A DNA stretch of 6,060 bases from CAYNST01 sp964399955 (GCA_964399955.1 CAYNST010000161.1:1-6060), one strand, 5' to 3'. Numbered from the stretch's first letter, positions 1-5,804 are shown. Numbers and translations: made by a program. Notes: a model not told the origin generated them from the letters alone.

Positions 1-50
1 CTACGCAGACCGCAATTGACGAACAGGTCACATTTAGTTATAGCAGCTGG

Positions 51-425
51 TCAGGGATTTGCCGCTTCGGCGGGGGCGTCCTGCCTGGATGGGCGGCGGG
101 CAAAATATCTGGCCAGCAGTACCAGAAGACAAACACCCAGGGCCACACCGGCGGCGGATACCAGTGGGGCGCCGGCGCGCCAGAAGGCATCACCGCCCTC
201 GAACACGCCTTCATAGGCCGCAATCAGCCAGGCGGGTGCAAGATATTCCAGGTCGTCGGACGCATACCAGGGGGTGAACATGGCCACGCTGAACACCACG
301 CGCAGCACCAGCCGAACGGGCCGGAAGCGAATGACCGACGTCAGCCACCAGAAACTGCCAATCAGCAGCAGCGCGCCCAGCGCGTAGAACAACCAGCCGT
401 AAAGATATTCCTGTTCTGTGTACAT
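51..425 (-). CDS. Small conserved-looking inner-membrane protein of unknown function, 124 aa
   Basis: I do not recognise the family by name. The ATG at 425 is chosen because GAGAAGG lies five bases upstream; a TTG at 473 in the same frame would overlap the slyX stop and add 16 residues that do not look membrane-like. The protein has about three hydrophobic segments: residues 9-31 (rich in Leu, Gly, Trp and Phe), 37-53, and 85-105. The last is followed by an Arg-rich tail (RYFARRPSR) and a polar, Ala/Pro-rich C-terminus. The basic residues after segments 1 and 3 suggest positive-inside loops. The stretch FTPWYASDDLEYLAPAW (50-66) looks like the part most likely to be conserved. There is no signal peptide cleavage site, catalytic motif or cysteine cluster. 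An intrinsic terminator sits just upstream, so expression depends on read-through or on a promoter I cannot see. An integral membrane protein is well supported; any role is unknown. Confidence 0.75.
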   Translation of the reverse strand: MYTEQEYLYGWLFYALGALLLIGSFWWLTSVIRFRPVRLVLRVVFSVAMFTPWYASDDLEYLAPAWLIAAYEGVFEGGDAFWRAGAPLVSAAGVALGVCLLVLLARYFARRPSRQDAPAEAANP

Positions 426-437
426 TAACGCCTTCTC

Positions 438-462
438 AAAAAGACCCCGTCCGGGCGGGATC
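438..462 (-). terminator. Intrinsic terminator after slyX
   Basis: Read on the minus strand, GATCCCG (462-456) pairs with CGGGGTC (449-443) in a 7-bp stem with one U-G pair and a 6-base loop, followed directly by five T residues (442-438). It begins 8 bases past the slyX stop codon, the expected place for the end of the dnaX-slyX gene string. The T tract runs straight into the ribosome-binding site of the next gene, so it may act as a partial terminator or attenuator for that gene. Confidence 0.75.
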
Positions 463-469
463 GGAGCTG

Positions 470-703
470 TCAATAGTGCGGGGGCCGTTCCGACGCGGCG
501 GGACCCGCCTGGGCTTCCAGTTGCTGCAGCAGGTCGCCCATTTTTTTATTCAATATTTGCATCTGTGTTCGCAGAGTCTGCAGCTCTGAGCCCTGCTGTG
601 CCAGCTGCTCGCTGAGCACCTGCAAGGTGTCTTCCTGAAAGCTCACCCGGCTTTGCAGGTCTTCCACCTGCGCCTGCGTGTTGACTGCCGTATTATCGGT
701 CAC
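470..703 (-). CDS. slyX: SlyX family protein, 77 aa
   Basis: This is a short, highly charged, coiled-coil protein of the SlyX family (E. coli SlyX is about 72 aa). From about residue 11 to 55 it is a continuous run of heptad-like Leu/Val/Met positions (VEDLQSRVSFQEDTLQVLSEQL and on to LNKKMGDLLQQLEAQ) with no helix breaker. It ends in the PPHY signature typical of the family. The molecular function of SlyX is not established. Two in-frame GTG starts are possible. GTG at 703 has GAGGAG eight bases upstream, the better spacing. GTG at 709 overlaps the ycgN stop as GTGA but leaves only two bases after the same GAGGAG. It lies last in the dnaX-to-slyX string, immediately before an intrinsic terminator. 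Confidence 0.88.
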   Translation of the reverse strand: MTDNTAVNTQAQVEDLQSRVSFQEDTLQVLSEQLAQQGSELQTLRTQMQILNKKMGDLLQQLEAQAGPAASERPPHY

Positions 704-705
704 AC

Positions 706-1152
706 TCACTGCTCCTCTACCCAATAAATAACCCGGTCCTGCCAATCGTCTTCATCCACAGTGTCTTCGCTGACGACGCGTCCAGCCACAGACCGGCCCT
801 CAGTGCGGGTGGCGTCCTGCCGGCCGGCAATCAGCGGATGCCACTGCGGCAGGCCACGGCCCTCGTCGATACGCCGATAGGCGCAGCTCTCCGGCAGCCA
901 ATAGCAGTCCGCCAGATTGGCGGGGGTGAGGTTAAGGCAAGCGGGCACATTTCTCAAACGGTTAGTGTAGTCGCTGCAGCGGGCCGTGGAGAGGTCCAGA
1001 TAGCGGCAGGCGATGTCCGTATAGTAGACCTGATCGTCCTCTTCATCCTGCAGTTTTACCAGGCAACACTTGCCGCAGCCGTCGCACAGGCTCTCCCACT
1101 CCTGCGGGCTCATGTCCGCCAGACTTTTTTCCTGCCAGAAGTATTTCACCAC
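706..1152 (-). CDS. ycgN: YcgN/UPF0260 cysteine-cluster protein, 148 aa
   Basis: This matches the YcgN (UPF0260) family, whose members carry a conserved Cys cluster thought to bind zinc or iron; no reaction is known. The N-terminal pattern WESLCDGCGKCCLVKL shows the family motif CxxCxxCC at Cys23, 26, 29 and 30. Further cysteines lie at 49 and 59 and in the PACLNL and ESCAYR segments. The family landmarks LPQWHPL and, near the C-terminus, DWQDRVIYW are present. Length is normal (E. coli YcgN about 150 aa). The start is uncertain between GTG 1152 and the adjacent GTG 1149; neither has a strong Shine-Dalgarno sequence, so translation may be coupled to ycgL, which stops 5 bases upstream. The rnd-ycgL-ycgN order resembles what I recall from Pseudomonas. 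Confidence 0.9.
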   Translation of the reverse strand: MVKYFWQEKSLADMSPQEWESLCDGCGKCCLVKLQDEEDDQVYYTDIACRYLDLSTARCSDYTNRLRNVPACLNLTPANLADCYWLPESCAYRRIDEGRGLPQWHPLIAGRQDATRTEGRSVAGRVVSEDTVDEDDWQDRVIYWVEEQ

Positions 1153-1157
1153 CAGCT

Positions 1158-1448
1158 TCAGGACCCGAGCTTGCTGTTGTGTTGGTTGACCGCCTGCATG
1201 TAGTCTTCAGCCTGCGGTGGCATTTGCAGAAAATAGCCTGGTTCTTCCATGGCCTGCAGCACACGTTCCACATCCACCCGCGCCAGTTTTTTTTCAGCGG
1301 TCAGCAGCAAGGTGGTGGCAAGCTCCGGGCGACCAAACAGTTGCAGGAGGTGCTCCGGCACGCATTCAAGCCCGTGCTTGCGCGAAACGTAAAGATAAAG
1401 CCCTTCTTTTTTGCGGCTGCGGTAGATATCGCAAAGGGTGCGGGTCAT
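1158..1448 (-). CDS. ycgL: YcgL domain protein, 96 aa
   Basis: This is a small soluble protein of the YcgL family, which is restricted mainly to gammaproteobacteria and has no established biochemical function. Visible family features are the start MTRTLCDIYRSRKKEGLYLYV, the LLQLFGRPELATTLLLT centre, and the segment MEEPGYFLQMPP near the C-terminus. Length fits the family (roughly 95-110 aa). The ATG at 1448 overlaps the rnd stop codon as ATGA, and GGAGG lies four bases upstream inside the end of rnd, so translational coupling with rnd is likely. No truncation or unusual composition is seen. Confidence 0.92.
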   Translation of the reverse strand: MTRTLCDIYRSRKKEGLYLYVSRKHGLECVPEHLLQLFGRPELATTLLLTAEKKLARVDVERVLQAMEEPGYFLQMPPQAEDYMQAVNQHNSKLGS

Positions 1449-2575
1449 AGGTCCTCCAACATGGCGTCGGTCACACACTCAAGGCGCCAACCGGTGTAGG
1501 TGGGCGGCAGTATGTCGCGACCGCGCTCACCGGCCTCCAGCGCGCGCACCATATGGTCAAAATCGGTTTTCCGCGCAAAAATTTCCGCCGCAATACCCAG
1601 CTCTTCGGCACGCGCCGCAAAGCGCTCGCGCAACAGTTGCAGGCGCTGCCGCTGGGGCCGGTCCAATGGCTTGGGCAGCGCCTGCGGCAAGTCGCTTTCG
1701 TCCTCGGCCAGAGCCGCCCTCACAATATCGATCATCTGTTCGCCGTGGAGGCGCAAGGTGCGCTCGGGCAGTTCCTCAACCCCCCGCAGCTGGCTGATGT
1801 GCCCAGGCTGCATCTCCGCGATCTGCTGCAGTGAGCGCTCGGGCACCAGGCGGTTGCGCGGCAGGTCAAGCTCGCGTGCGGTCTGCTCACGCCAAAGGGC
1901 CAGGCGCTGCAATACCCTAAGCTGACGAGGGTTCAAACGCCAGGCAAGTTTGAAGCGGGCCAGTGCGTTGTCCGACTGCTCGGCGCTGTTGAAGCCCTGC
2001 TGCAGGCGCGCATACTCCTGCAGCAGCCAGTCGCGCCGGCCGGCCTGATCCAGCTTTTGCAGCAGTTCAAGCGCCAGGCTGTAAAGATACTGCACATCCA
2101 GCGCAGCATAGGTGCACTGCGCCTGGGTCAATGGCCGCTGCAGCCAGTCAGAGCGGGTTTCTTCTTTGGGCAGGGTGACGCCCAACAGGCTGCTGACCAG
2201 ATTGGCGTAGCCCACCGAGTGACCACAGCCGCACAGCGATGCGGCAATCTGTGTATCGCAGACGGTTTGCGGCAGAACGCCCAGCAACCGGGCAAATACT
2301 TCTAAATCTTCGGAGCACGAATGCATGGCCTTGATCACTGCAGGGTTGTTCATCAACGCCGTCAGCGGTGCAAAGTCATCAATGGCGACCGGATCAATCA
2401 AATAATTGCTGCTGCCATCAAACACTTGGATCAAAGCGGGGATGGGGTAATAGGTGCGAGTGCGAATGAACTCGGTATCCACCGCCAAGAGTTCTTTTTC
2501 ATGCCAAGCGGCGCACAGTTGCGCCAGCTGAGCTGTATCGTCGACCCAAATGATCGGCTGAATGGCTGTAATCAA
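1445..2575 (-). CDS. rnd: Ribonuclease D, 376 aa
   Basis: RNase D is a 3'-to-5' exoribonuclease of the DEDD-y superfamily that trims tRNA precursors and other small structured RNAs in the cytoplasm. The catalytic set is visible: ExoI VDTEF (Asp33, Glu35), ExoII SEDLEVF (Asp90) and ExoIII YAALD (Tyr156, Asp160). An HRDC domain follows, with the typical RQLRVLQRLALWREQTARELD and RLVPERSLQQIAEMQP. Length matches E. coli RNase D (375 aa). The start is taken as TTG 2575, one base after the recR stop, because AGGGA lies eight bases upstream and the N-terminus then matches the family length. An upstream ATG (2605) would lie inside recR and add an unrelated N-terminus. A TTG start may keep expression low. 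The gene overlaps ycgL by four bases, so the two are probably co-translated. Confidence 0.95.
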   Translation of the reverse strand: MITAIQPIIWVDDTAQLAQLCAAWHEKELLAVDTEFIRTRTYYPIPALIQVFDGSSNYLIDPVAIDDFAPLTALMNNPAVIKAMHSCSEDLEVFARLLGVLPQTVCDTQIAASLCGCGHSVGYANLVSSLLGVTLPKEETRSDWLQRPLTQAQCTYAALDVQYLYSLALELLQKLDQAGRRDWLLQEYARLQQGFNSAEQSDNALARFKLAWRLNPRQLRVLQRLALWREQTARELDLPRNRLVPERSLQQIAEMQPGHISQLRGVEELPERTLRLHGEQMIDIVRAALAEDESDLPQALPKPLDRPQRQRLQLLRERFAARAEELGIAAEIFARKTDFDHMVRALEAGERGRDILPPTYTGWRLECVTDAMLEDL

Positions 2576-2576
2576 G

Positions 2577-3167
2577 TCAGAATTCCCTGCGGCTGGCAAG
2601 GGCATGCGCCAAAGTGCCGCCGTCAATGTATTCAAGTTCGCCCCCCATGGGCACACCGTGGGCAATGCGCGTAACCCGTACGCCGGCATCCCGGGCTTTC
2701 TCTGCCAGGTAAAAAGCGGTCGCCTCGCCTTCCATGGTGGAGTTGGTGGCTACGATAACTTCGTCCAACCCCTGCTGAAAACGCTGGAATAGCTCGTTCA
2801 TGCCCAATTCCTGCGGGCCGATGCCGTCAATGGGCGAGAGGTGGCCGTGCAGCACAAAATAATGCCCGTCAAAGGAGCCGGACTGCTCCAGTGCCAGCAC
2901 ATCGGCGGGGGACTCGACCACGCACAACAGGCGCTCGTTGCGCTGGCTGTTGCCACACAGGCGGCACACCGTTTGCTCCGTCAAGGTGCGGCAACGACTG
3001 CAGCGCTCCACCTTGTGCGCGGCCTGGCTCAACGCCTCCGCCAGGTGCAGCGCACCGCCGCGATTGCGCTCCAACAGGTGCAGCGCCATGCGTTGCGCGG
3101 TTTTGGGGCCTACGCCCGGCAGAGCACGCAGGGCCTTGATCAGGTCGTCAATGAGTGGGCTGAACAC
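2577..3167 (-). CDS. recR: Recombination mediator protein RecR, 196 aa
   Basis: RecR works with RecO and RecF to load RecA on SSB-coated single-stranded gaps. Domains in order: an N-terminal helix-hairpin-helix (LRALPGVGPKTAQRMALHLL, about residues 13-32); a four-cysteine zinc finger (Cys56, 59, 68, 71); a Toprim domain from about residue 78 (VVESPADVLALE with Glu84, then VIVATNSTMEGEATA near 136-150); and the C-terminal IAHGVPMGGELEYIDGGTLAHAL that marks the family. In the ATNxTxEGEAT motif, Ser142 and Met144 replace the more usual Pro and Val; the acidic residue is kept. Length is normal (about 200 aa). The GTG start is supported by GAGGT five bases upstream, which overlaps the ybaB stop. 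It lies in the conserved dnaX-ybaB-recR order and abuts rnd. Confidence 0.97.
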   Translation of the reverse strand: MFSPLIDDLIKALRALPGVGPKTAQRMALHLLERNRGGALHLAEALSQAAHKVERCSRCRTLTEQTVCRLCGNSQRNERLLCVVESPADVLALEQSGSFDGHYFVLHGHLSPIDGIGPQELGMNELFQRFQQGLDEVIVATNSTMEGEATAFYLAEKARDAGVRVTRIAHGVPMGGELEYIDGGTLAHALASRREF

Positions 3168-3175
3168 GGTCTACC

Positions 3176-3496
3176 TCAAAAAGGCATTTTGAACCCGGGC
3201 GGGATGTTCATGCCGGCGGTCATGCCCTGCATTTTTTCCGTGCGGGCTTCTTCTATTCGGCGCACGGCATCGTTGACGGCAGCGGCCACCAGGTCTTCCA
3301 GCATCTCCTTGTCTTCGCTCATAAGACTGGGGTCTATGGACAATTTGCGCACATCGTTGCGCCCGGTCATGGTCACCGTCACCAGGCCTGCTCCGGCACT
3401 GCCCTGCACTTCCAGATTGGCCACTTGCTCCTGCATCTCCTGCATCTTGCCCTGCATATCCTGCACTTGTTTCATGATATCGGTCATGTTGAACAT
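3176..3496 (-). CDS. ybaB: YbaB/EbfC nucleoid-associated protein, 106 aa
   Basis: This is a small dimeric DNA-binding protein of the YbaB/EbfC family, which coats DNA and influences expression and DNA protection. It shows the family layout: an N-terminal helix rich in Gln/Met (MKQVQDMQGKMQEMQEQVANLEV), then the core GSAGAGLVTVTMTGRNDVRKLSIDPSLM, the acidic helix EDKEMLEDLVAAAVNDAVRRIEE, and the signature C-terminus GMNIPPGFKMPF. Length is normal (E. coli 109 aa). I prefer ATG 3496 because GAGGT lies seven bases upstream; the in-frame GTG at 3502 is only one base from that site. It follows dnaX after a 113-base gap and precedes recR by 8 bases. Linkage to dnaX and recR is widespread in bacteria. 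Confidence 0.96.
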   Translation of the reverse strand: MFNMTDIMKQVQDMQGKMQEMQEQVANLEVQGSAGAGLVTVTMTGRNDVRKLSIDPSLMSEDKEMLEDLVAAAVNDAVRRIEEARTEKMQGMTAGMNIPPGFKMPF

Positions 3497-3502
3497 GAGC
3501 AC

Positions 3503-3615
3503 TACCTCGTTGATGAACGGTTAGGAAGCCACCCTCCGGCGGGTGGGGGGGGTGAATATGTTCTGGGCCAGGACCCGCAACGCAGGCAAAACGCTTGGGC
3601 TTTGGCTGTTGCCAG
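3503..3615. other. dnaX-ybaB intergenic region with hairpin and 8-base C/G tract
   Basis: This is the only sizeable gap inside the operon. It holds a 6-bp inverted repeat, CCACCC (3529-3534) with GGGTGG (3541-3546). The right arm merges into a run of eight G on the plus strand (3545-3552), which is C8 in the transcript. No T tract follows, so it is not a standard terminator. The ybaB ribosome-binding site GAGGT is at 3508-3504. I see no convincing promoter. Confidence 0.5.
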
Positions 3616-5388
3616 CTAGCGCTTTGCCTCTGCTTTGACCAACTCAACCCGGCTCGGGTCCAGCTTGATACCAAATTCCTGCTCCAGACTTTGCACTACC
3701 GGGTCGCGCTGCAAGGCCTCCAACGCCTCCCGCTGTCGTTGCTGACGGTTGATTTCGTGTTGCATGGCGGGGGTGGTGGCCCCCTCCGGCAGATTGGCGC
3801 GCGCCACGCTCGCCTTGACCGGTTCGCCAAAATAGTCACTCAGTAGATCCGCCAGCCGTTTTTCATGGGAATCATCGTAAAGACTGCTCTTGCGGGGATC
3901 CAGCACAAAATGTAAATGGTGGCCCTCGCACGCCGACAGCACCGAATTGTTCACCGTACTCTGCAGCACGCCACGCACTTCCAGCGCTTCACTCAGTGCC
4001 AGCCAATCCGCCGGCTGCAAGGTTGCAAGCCCTATGCGCGCCGGCTTTGGTCCAGCCGCTGCCGGAGGCTCCGGGGTGCGAACGCCTGCGGGGGGTAGCG
4101 GCGCAGGCGTCAGAGCCGGCCCATCTACGGCCGTGACCCGGTGCGCGAGTTCCGCCAACAGAGGCCGCTGGTTTGCGACCTCAGCTATCGGCTTTTTTTC
4201 CTCCGACGCCACCTCCGGGACGGCGGCGTGCGCGTCTACCGGCGGTGGCGCCGGCTGGTCAGAGGCCGGGGCCACCAGCGGCCGGTCGGGCACATCCACC
4301 ACCCCCTGGGGCTTGAACGCCAGCATTCTCAGCAGCACCATTTCAAAGCCCGCCCGCACATCGGGCGCCAGAGCAAGGTCGCGCCGGCCGAGCAGCGCCA
4401 TCTGGTAAAACAGCTGAACGTCTTCGGCGGTCAGTTGCGACGCAAGCGCCAGCACCTGTTCGCGGTCGCCGTAACTGTTGTCCAGCGCCTCGGGTACCGT
4501 CTGGGCAATGGCCAGGCGGTGCAGCAGTGTGGCCAGATCTTCCAGCGCGGCGACGTAGTCGGGAGCGTGCTCGGCCACCTCCGCGACCGCTCGCAGAAGC
4601 GCCGCCCCGTCAGTGGCTATCAATGCGCGTATCAACCGCTCTATCAGGCGGTGGTCGATGGTGCCGAGCATGCTTGACACATCGTCGTCGCCCACCTTGC
4701 CATCGCCAAAACCGATGGCTTGGTCGGTGAGGCTGAGCGCGTCGCGCATGCTGCCGTCCGCCGCTCGCGCGAGCAGCCAGAGTGCAGACGACTCGTGGGG
4801 CACTTTTTCTTCTGTGAGTACATGCCCCAGGTGCTGGACGATGCGTTCGGGGCTCATGTTCTTGAGGTTGAACTGCAGGCAACGCGACAGTATGGTCACC
4901 GGCAATTTTTGCGGGTCGGTCGTCGCCAGCAGGAACTTCACATGCAGGGGCGGCTCTTCCAGGGTCTTCAGCAAGGCGTTGAAGCTGTGATTGGAGAGCA
5001 TGTGCACTTCGTCGATCAGATAGATCTTGAAGCGCCCGCGAGTTGGCGCGTATTGCACGTTGTCCATCAGCTCGCGCGTGTCTTCCACCCGGGTGCGCGA
5101 GGCGGCGTCCACCTCGATCAGGTCAACAAACCGGCCCCCGCCGATCTCGGTGCAGGCAGAGCAGCGACCACAGGGCTCGGAGCTGATGCCGGTTTCGCAG
5201 TTGAGACACTTGGCCAGTATGCGGGCTATGGTGGTTTTGCCCACCCCGCGGGTGCCGGTGAACAAATAGGCGTGGTGCAGGCGATTGCGGTCCAGCGCGT
5301 TGATCAGCGCCTTCAGGACGTGCTCTTGCCCAACCATTTCGCGAAACGTGCGCGGCCGCCATTTGCGGGCCAATACCTGATAACTCAC
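3616..5388 (-). CDS. dnaX: DNA polymerase III subunit tau (full-length DnaX), 590 aa
   Basis: DnaX is the ATPase of the clamp-loader complex; tau also tethers polymerase cores and the DnaB helicase at the fork. Visible features: Walker A GTRGVGKT (45-52); a zinc module with Cys64, 73, 76 and 79; Walker B LIDEVHM (Asp126, Glu127); sensor-1 region LLATTDPQKLPVTILSRC with the SRC arginine finger Arg169; and a sensor-2 and collar region to about 360. A Pro/Ala-rich linker follows (about 362-450), then the tau-specific C-terminal domain to residue 590. E. coli tau is 643 aa, so the linker or tail is shorter. The GTG at 5388 gives the conserved start MSYQVLARKWRP; a TTG at 5394 would add two residues. 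No strong Shine-Dalgarno sequence precedes it. A programmed frameshift signal at codons 398-399 should also yield a gamma form. It heads the ybaB-recR-rnd string. Confidence 0.98.
   Translation of the reverse strand: MSYQVLARKWRPRTFREMVGQEHVLKALINALDRNRLHHAYLFTGTRGVGKTTIARILAKCLNCETGISSEPCGRCSACTEIGGGRFVDLIEVDAASRTRVEDTRELMDNVQYAPTRGRFKIYLIDEVHMLSNHSFNALLKTLEEPPLHVKFLLATTDPQKLPVTILSRCLQFNLKNMSPERIVQHLGHVLTEEKVPHESSALWLLARAADGSMRDALSLTDQAIGFGDGKVGDDDVSSMLGTIDHRLIERLIRALIATDGAALLRAVAEVAEHAPDYVAALEDLATLLHRLAIAQTVPEALDNSYGDREQVLALASQLTAEDVQLFYQMALLGRRDLALAPDVRAGFEMVLLRMLAFKPQGVVDVPDRPLVAPASDQPAPPPVDAHAAVPEVASEEKKPIAEVANQRPLLAELAHRVTAVDGPALTPAPLPPAGVRTPEPPAAAGPKPARIGLATLQPADWLALSEALEVRGVLQSTVNNSVLSACEGHHLHFVLDPRKSSLYDDSHEKRLADLLSDYFGEPVKASVARANLPEGATTPAMQHEINRQQRQREALEALQRDPVVQSLEQEFGIKLDPSRVELVKAEAKR
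4161..4216 (-). promoter_or_regulatory. Programmed -1 ribosomal frameshift signal in dnaX
   Basis: All three parts of the E. coli-type cassette are present on the minus strand. (1) The internal Shine-Dalgarno-like GGAGGT at 4216-4211 ends 12 bases before the slip site; a second GGAGG (4204-4200) touches it. (2) The slippery heptamer A AAA AAG is at 4198-4192, in the zero frame of dnaX. (3) A stem-loop follows: GAGGTCGC (4182-4175) pairs with GCGGCCTC (4168-4161), eight pairs including one U-G, with loop AAACCA, starting 9 bases after the heptamer. Weak pairing past one mismatch (4184-4187 with 4159-4156) could bring the base closer. The -1-frame TGA (4183-4181) overlaps the bottom of the stem. 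Confidence 0.85.
4181..5388 (-). CDS. dnaX: DNA polymerase III subunit gamma, predicted -1 frameshift product of dnaX, 402 aa
   Basis: This is a predicted short isoform made from the same start as tau. Codons 397-399 read GAA AAA AAG. If both tRNAs slip back one base on A AAA AAG, reading continues GCC GAT AGC TGA, so gamma would end Lys-Lys-Ala-Asp-Ser and stop at 4181. That product keeps the ATPase, zinc module and collar (domains I-III) and loses the tau domains that bind helicase and polymerase. In E. coli the same heptamer gives a 431-aa gamma through a Glu-stop tail. The length, the position just after the collar and the surrounding signals all fit. Production of gamma here is inferred from the sequence, not shown. 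Confidence 0.8.
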
Positions 5389-5509
5389 TCGCAACTACTC
5401 TGCTGGGGCGTCAGACGGGGCCCGGACGCCGGAAACTGGGCTGTAAAGACTCACATAGCAACTTGACGGACCTGACTCTTAAAGGCGCAACAAAGAGCGC
5501 CCCTGCATA

Positions 5510-5645
5510 GATAATTCAAAAGCTCATTTCGTGACTTTTTAGATCGCGCCAAATTTTGTGCAGCGCAAGGCAAAAAAGGTAACTCTTCAGCTTGCTCCGT
5601 AACTGTTCAGATTGCGTCAAGATTTGTTCAGAGCAAGGCAAAAAA
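5510..5645. repeat. Imperfect tandem duplication, period 68 bp, two copies
   Basis: Copy 1 is 5510-5577 and copy 2 is 5578-5645. Aligned without gaps they match at 50 of 68 positions by my count. The last 13 bases (GCAAGGCAAAAAA) are identical. Copy 2 also contains a 20-bp-spaced internal repeat: TAACTCTTCAGCTTGC (5580-5595) and TAACTGTTCAGATTGC (5600-5615). The second of these begins the MITE-like element, so the tandem repeat looks like a duplicated or nested element end. A period of 68 is not a multiple of three, which argues against a coding repeat. Confidence 0.75.
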
Positions 5646-5791
5646 TGTGAGTTTACACATGTGAATACTCCGCACTCCCTGTGCTCCGCCCCTATTGAGG
5701 CCGCCTTGCAGGCGTTCCATCCTGTTCCTGACAGGATGCTGACCATTTTTTAAGCAGCCATGGGCAAATCTGGGCGTGAGTTGAACAGTTA
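5600..5791. mobile_element. MITE-like non-autonomous element, about 192 bp
   Basis: The two ends are imperfect inverted repeats. TAACTGTTCA at 5600-5609 is matched exactly by TGAACAGTTA at 5782-5791. Extended inward, about 33 of 48 positions pair without a gap, including AGATTTG against CAAATCT and AAAAAATG (5640-5647) against CATTTTTT (5744-5751). Both outer ends are TA, as expected of IS630/Tc1-mariner-type MITEs that duplicate a TA target; this assignment is inference. No transposase is encoded. The interior has two hairpins: CGCCT/AGGCG (5702-5714) and CATCCTGT/ACAGGATG (5718-5738), plus the palindrome CACATGTG (5656-5663). The element sits in the dnaX upstream region, where it may add structure or separate a promoter from the gene. 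Confidence 0.5.
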
Positions 5792-5804
5792 AGGCAGGGC
5801 GGGG

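Noticed and set aside
2841..3524. 227-codon plus-strand open frame opposite recR and ybaB
   Set aside because: It spans two well-identified genes and their junction on the other strand. Its composition is that of a reverse-strand shadow.
3171..3674. 167-codon minus-strand frame covering ybaB in another frame
   Set aside because: It begins inside dnaX and runs out of frame through ybaB, which itself has the full YbaB/EbfC signature.
4720..5466. 248-codon plus-strand open frame opposite dnaX
   Set aside because: It is the antisense shadow of the conserved DnaX ATPase domain, with no recognisable product of its own.
5484..5501. Hairpin GGCGC/GCGCC as terminator of ffs or of the spacer transcript
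   Set aside because: The stem is only five pairs with an 8-base loop and just three T follow, too weak to call.
5510..5645. Possible CRISPR array from the repeated 68-bp segment
   Set aside because: There are only two diverged adjacent copies with no unique spacers of even length, and no cas genes are nearby.
5516..5746. 76-codon minus-strand open frame in the ffs-dnaX spacer
   Set aside because: It has no ribosome-binding site before the ATG, its sequence is made largely of the MITE-like element and the 68-bp repeat, and the repeat period is not a multiple of three. I recognise no protein family in it.
5718..5751. Hairpin CATCCTGT/ACAGGATG followed by a T6 run, as a plus-strand terminator
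   Set aside because: Seven bases separate the stem from the T run and no plus-strand gene lies upstream. It fits better as internal structure of the MITE-like element.
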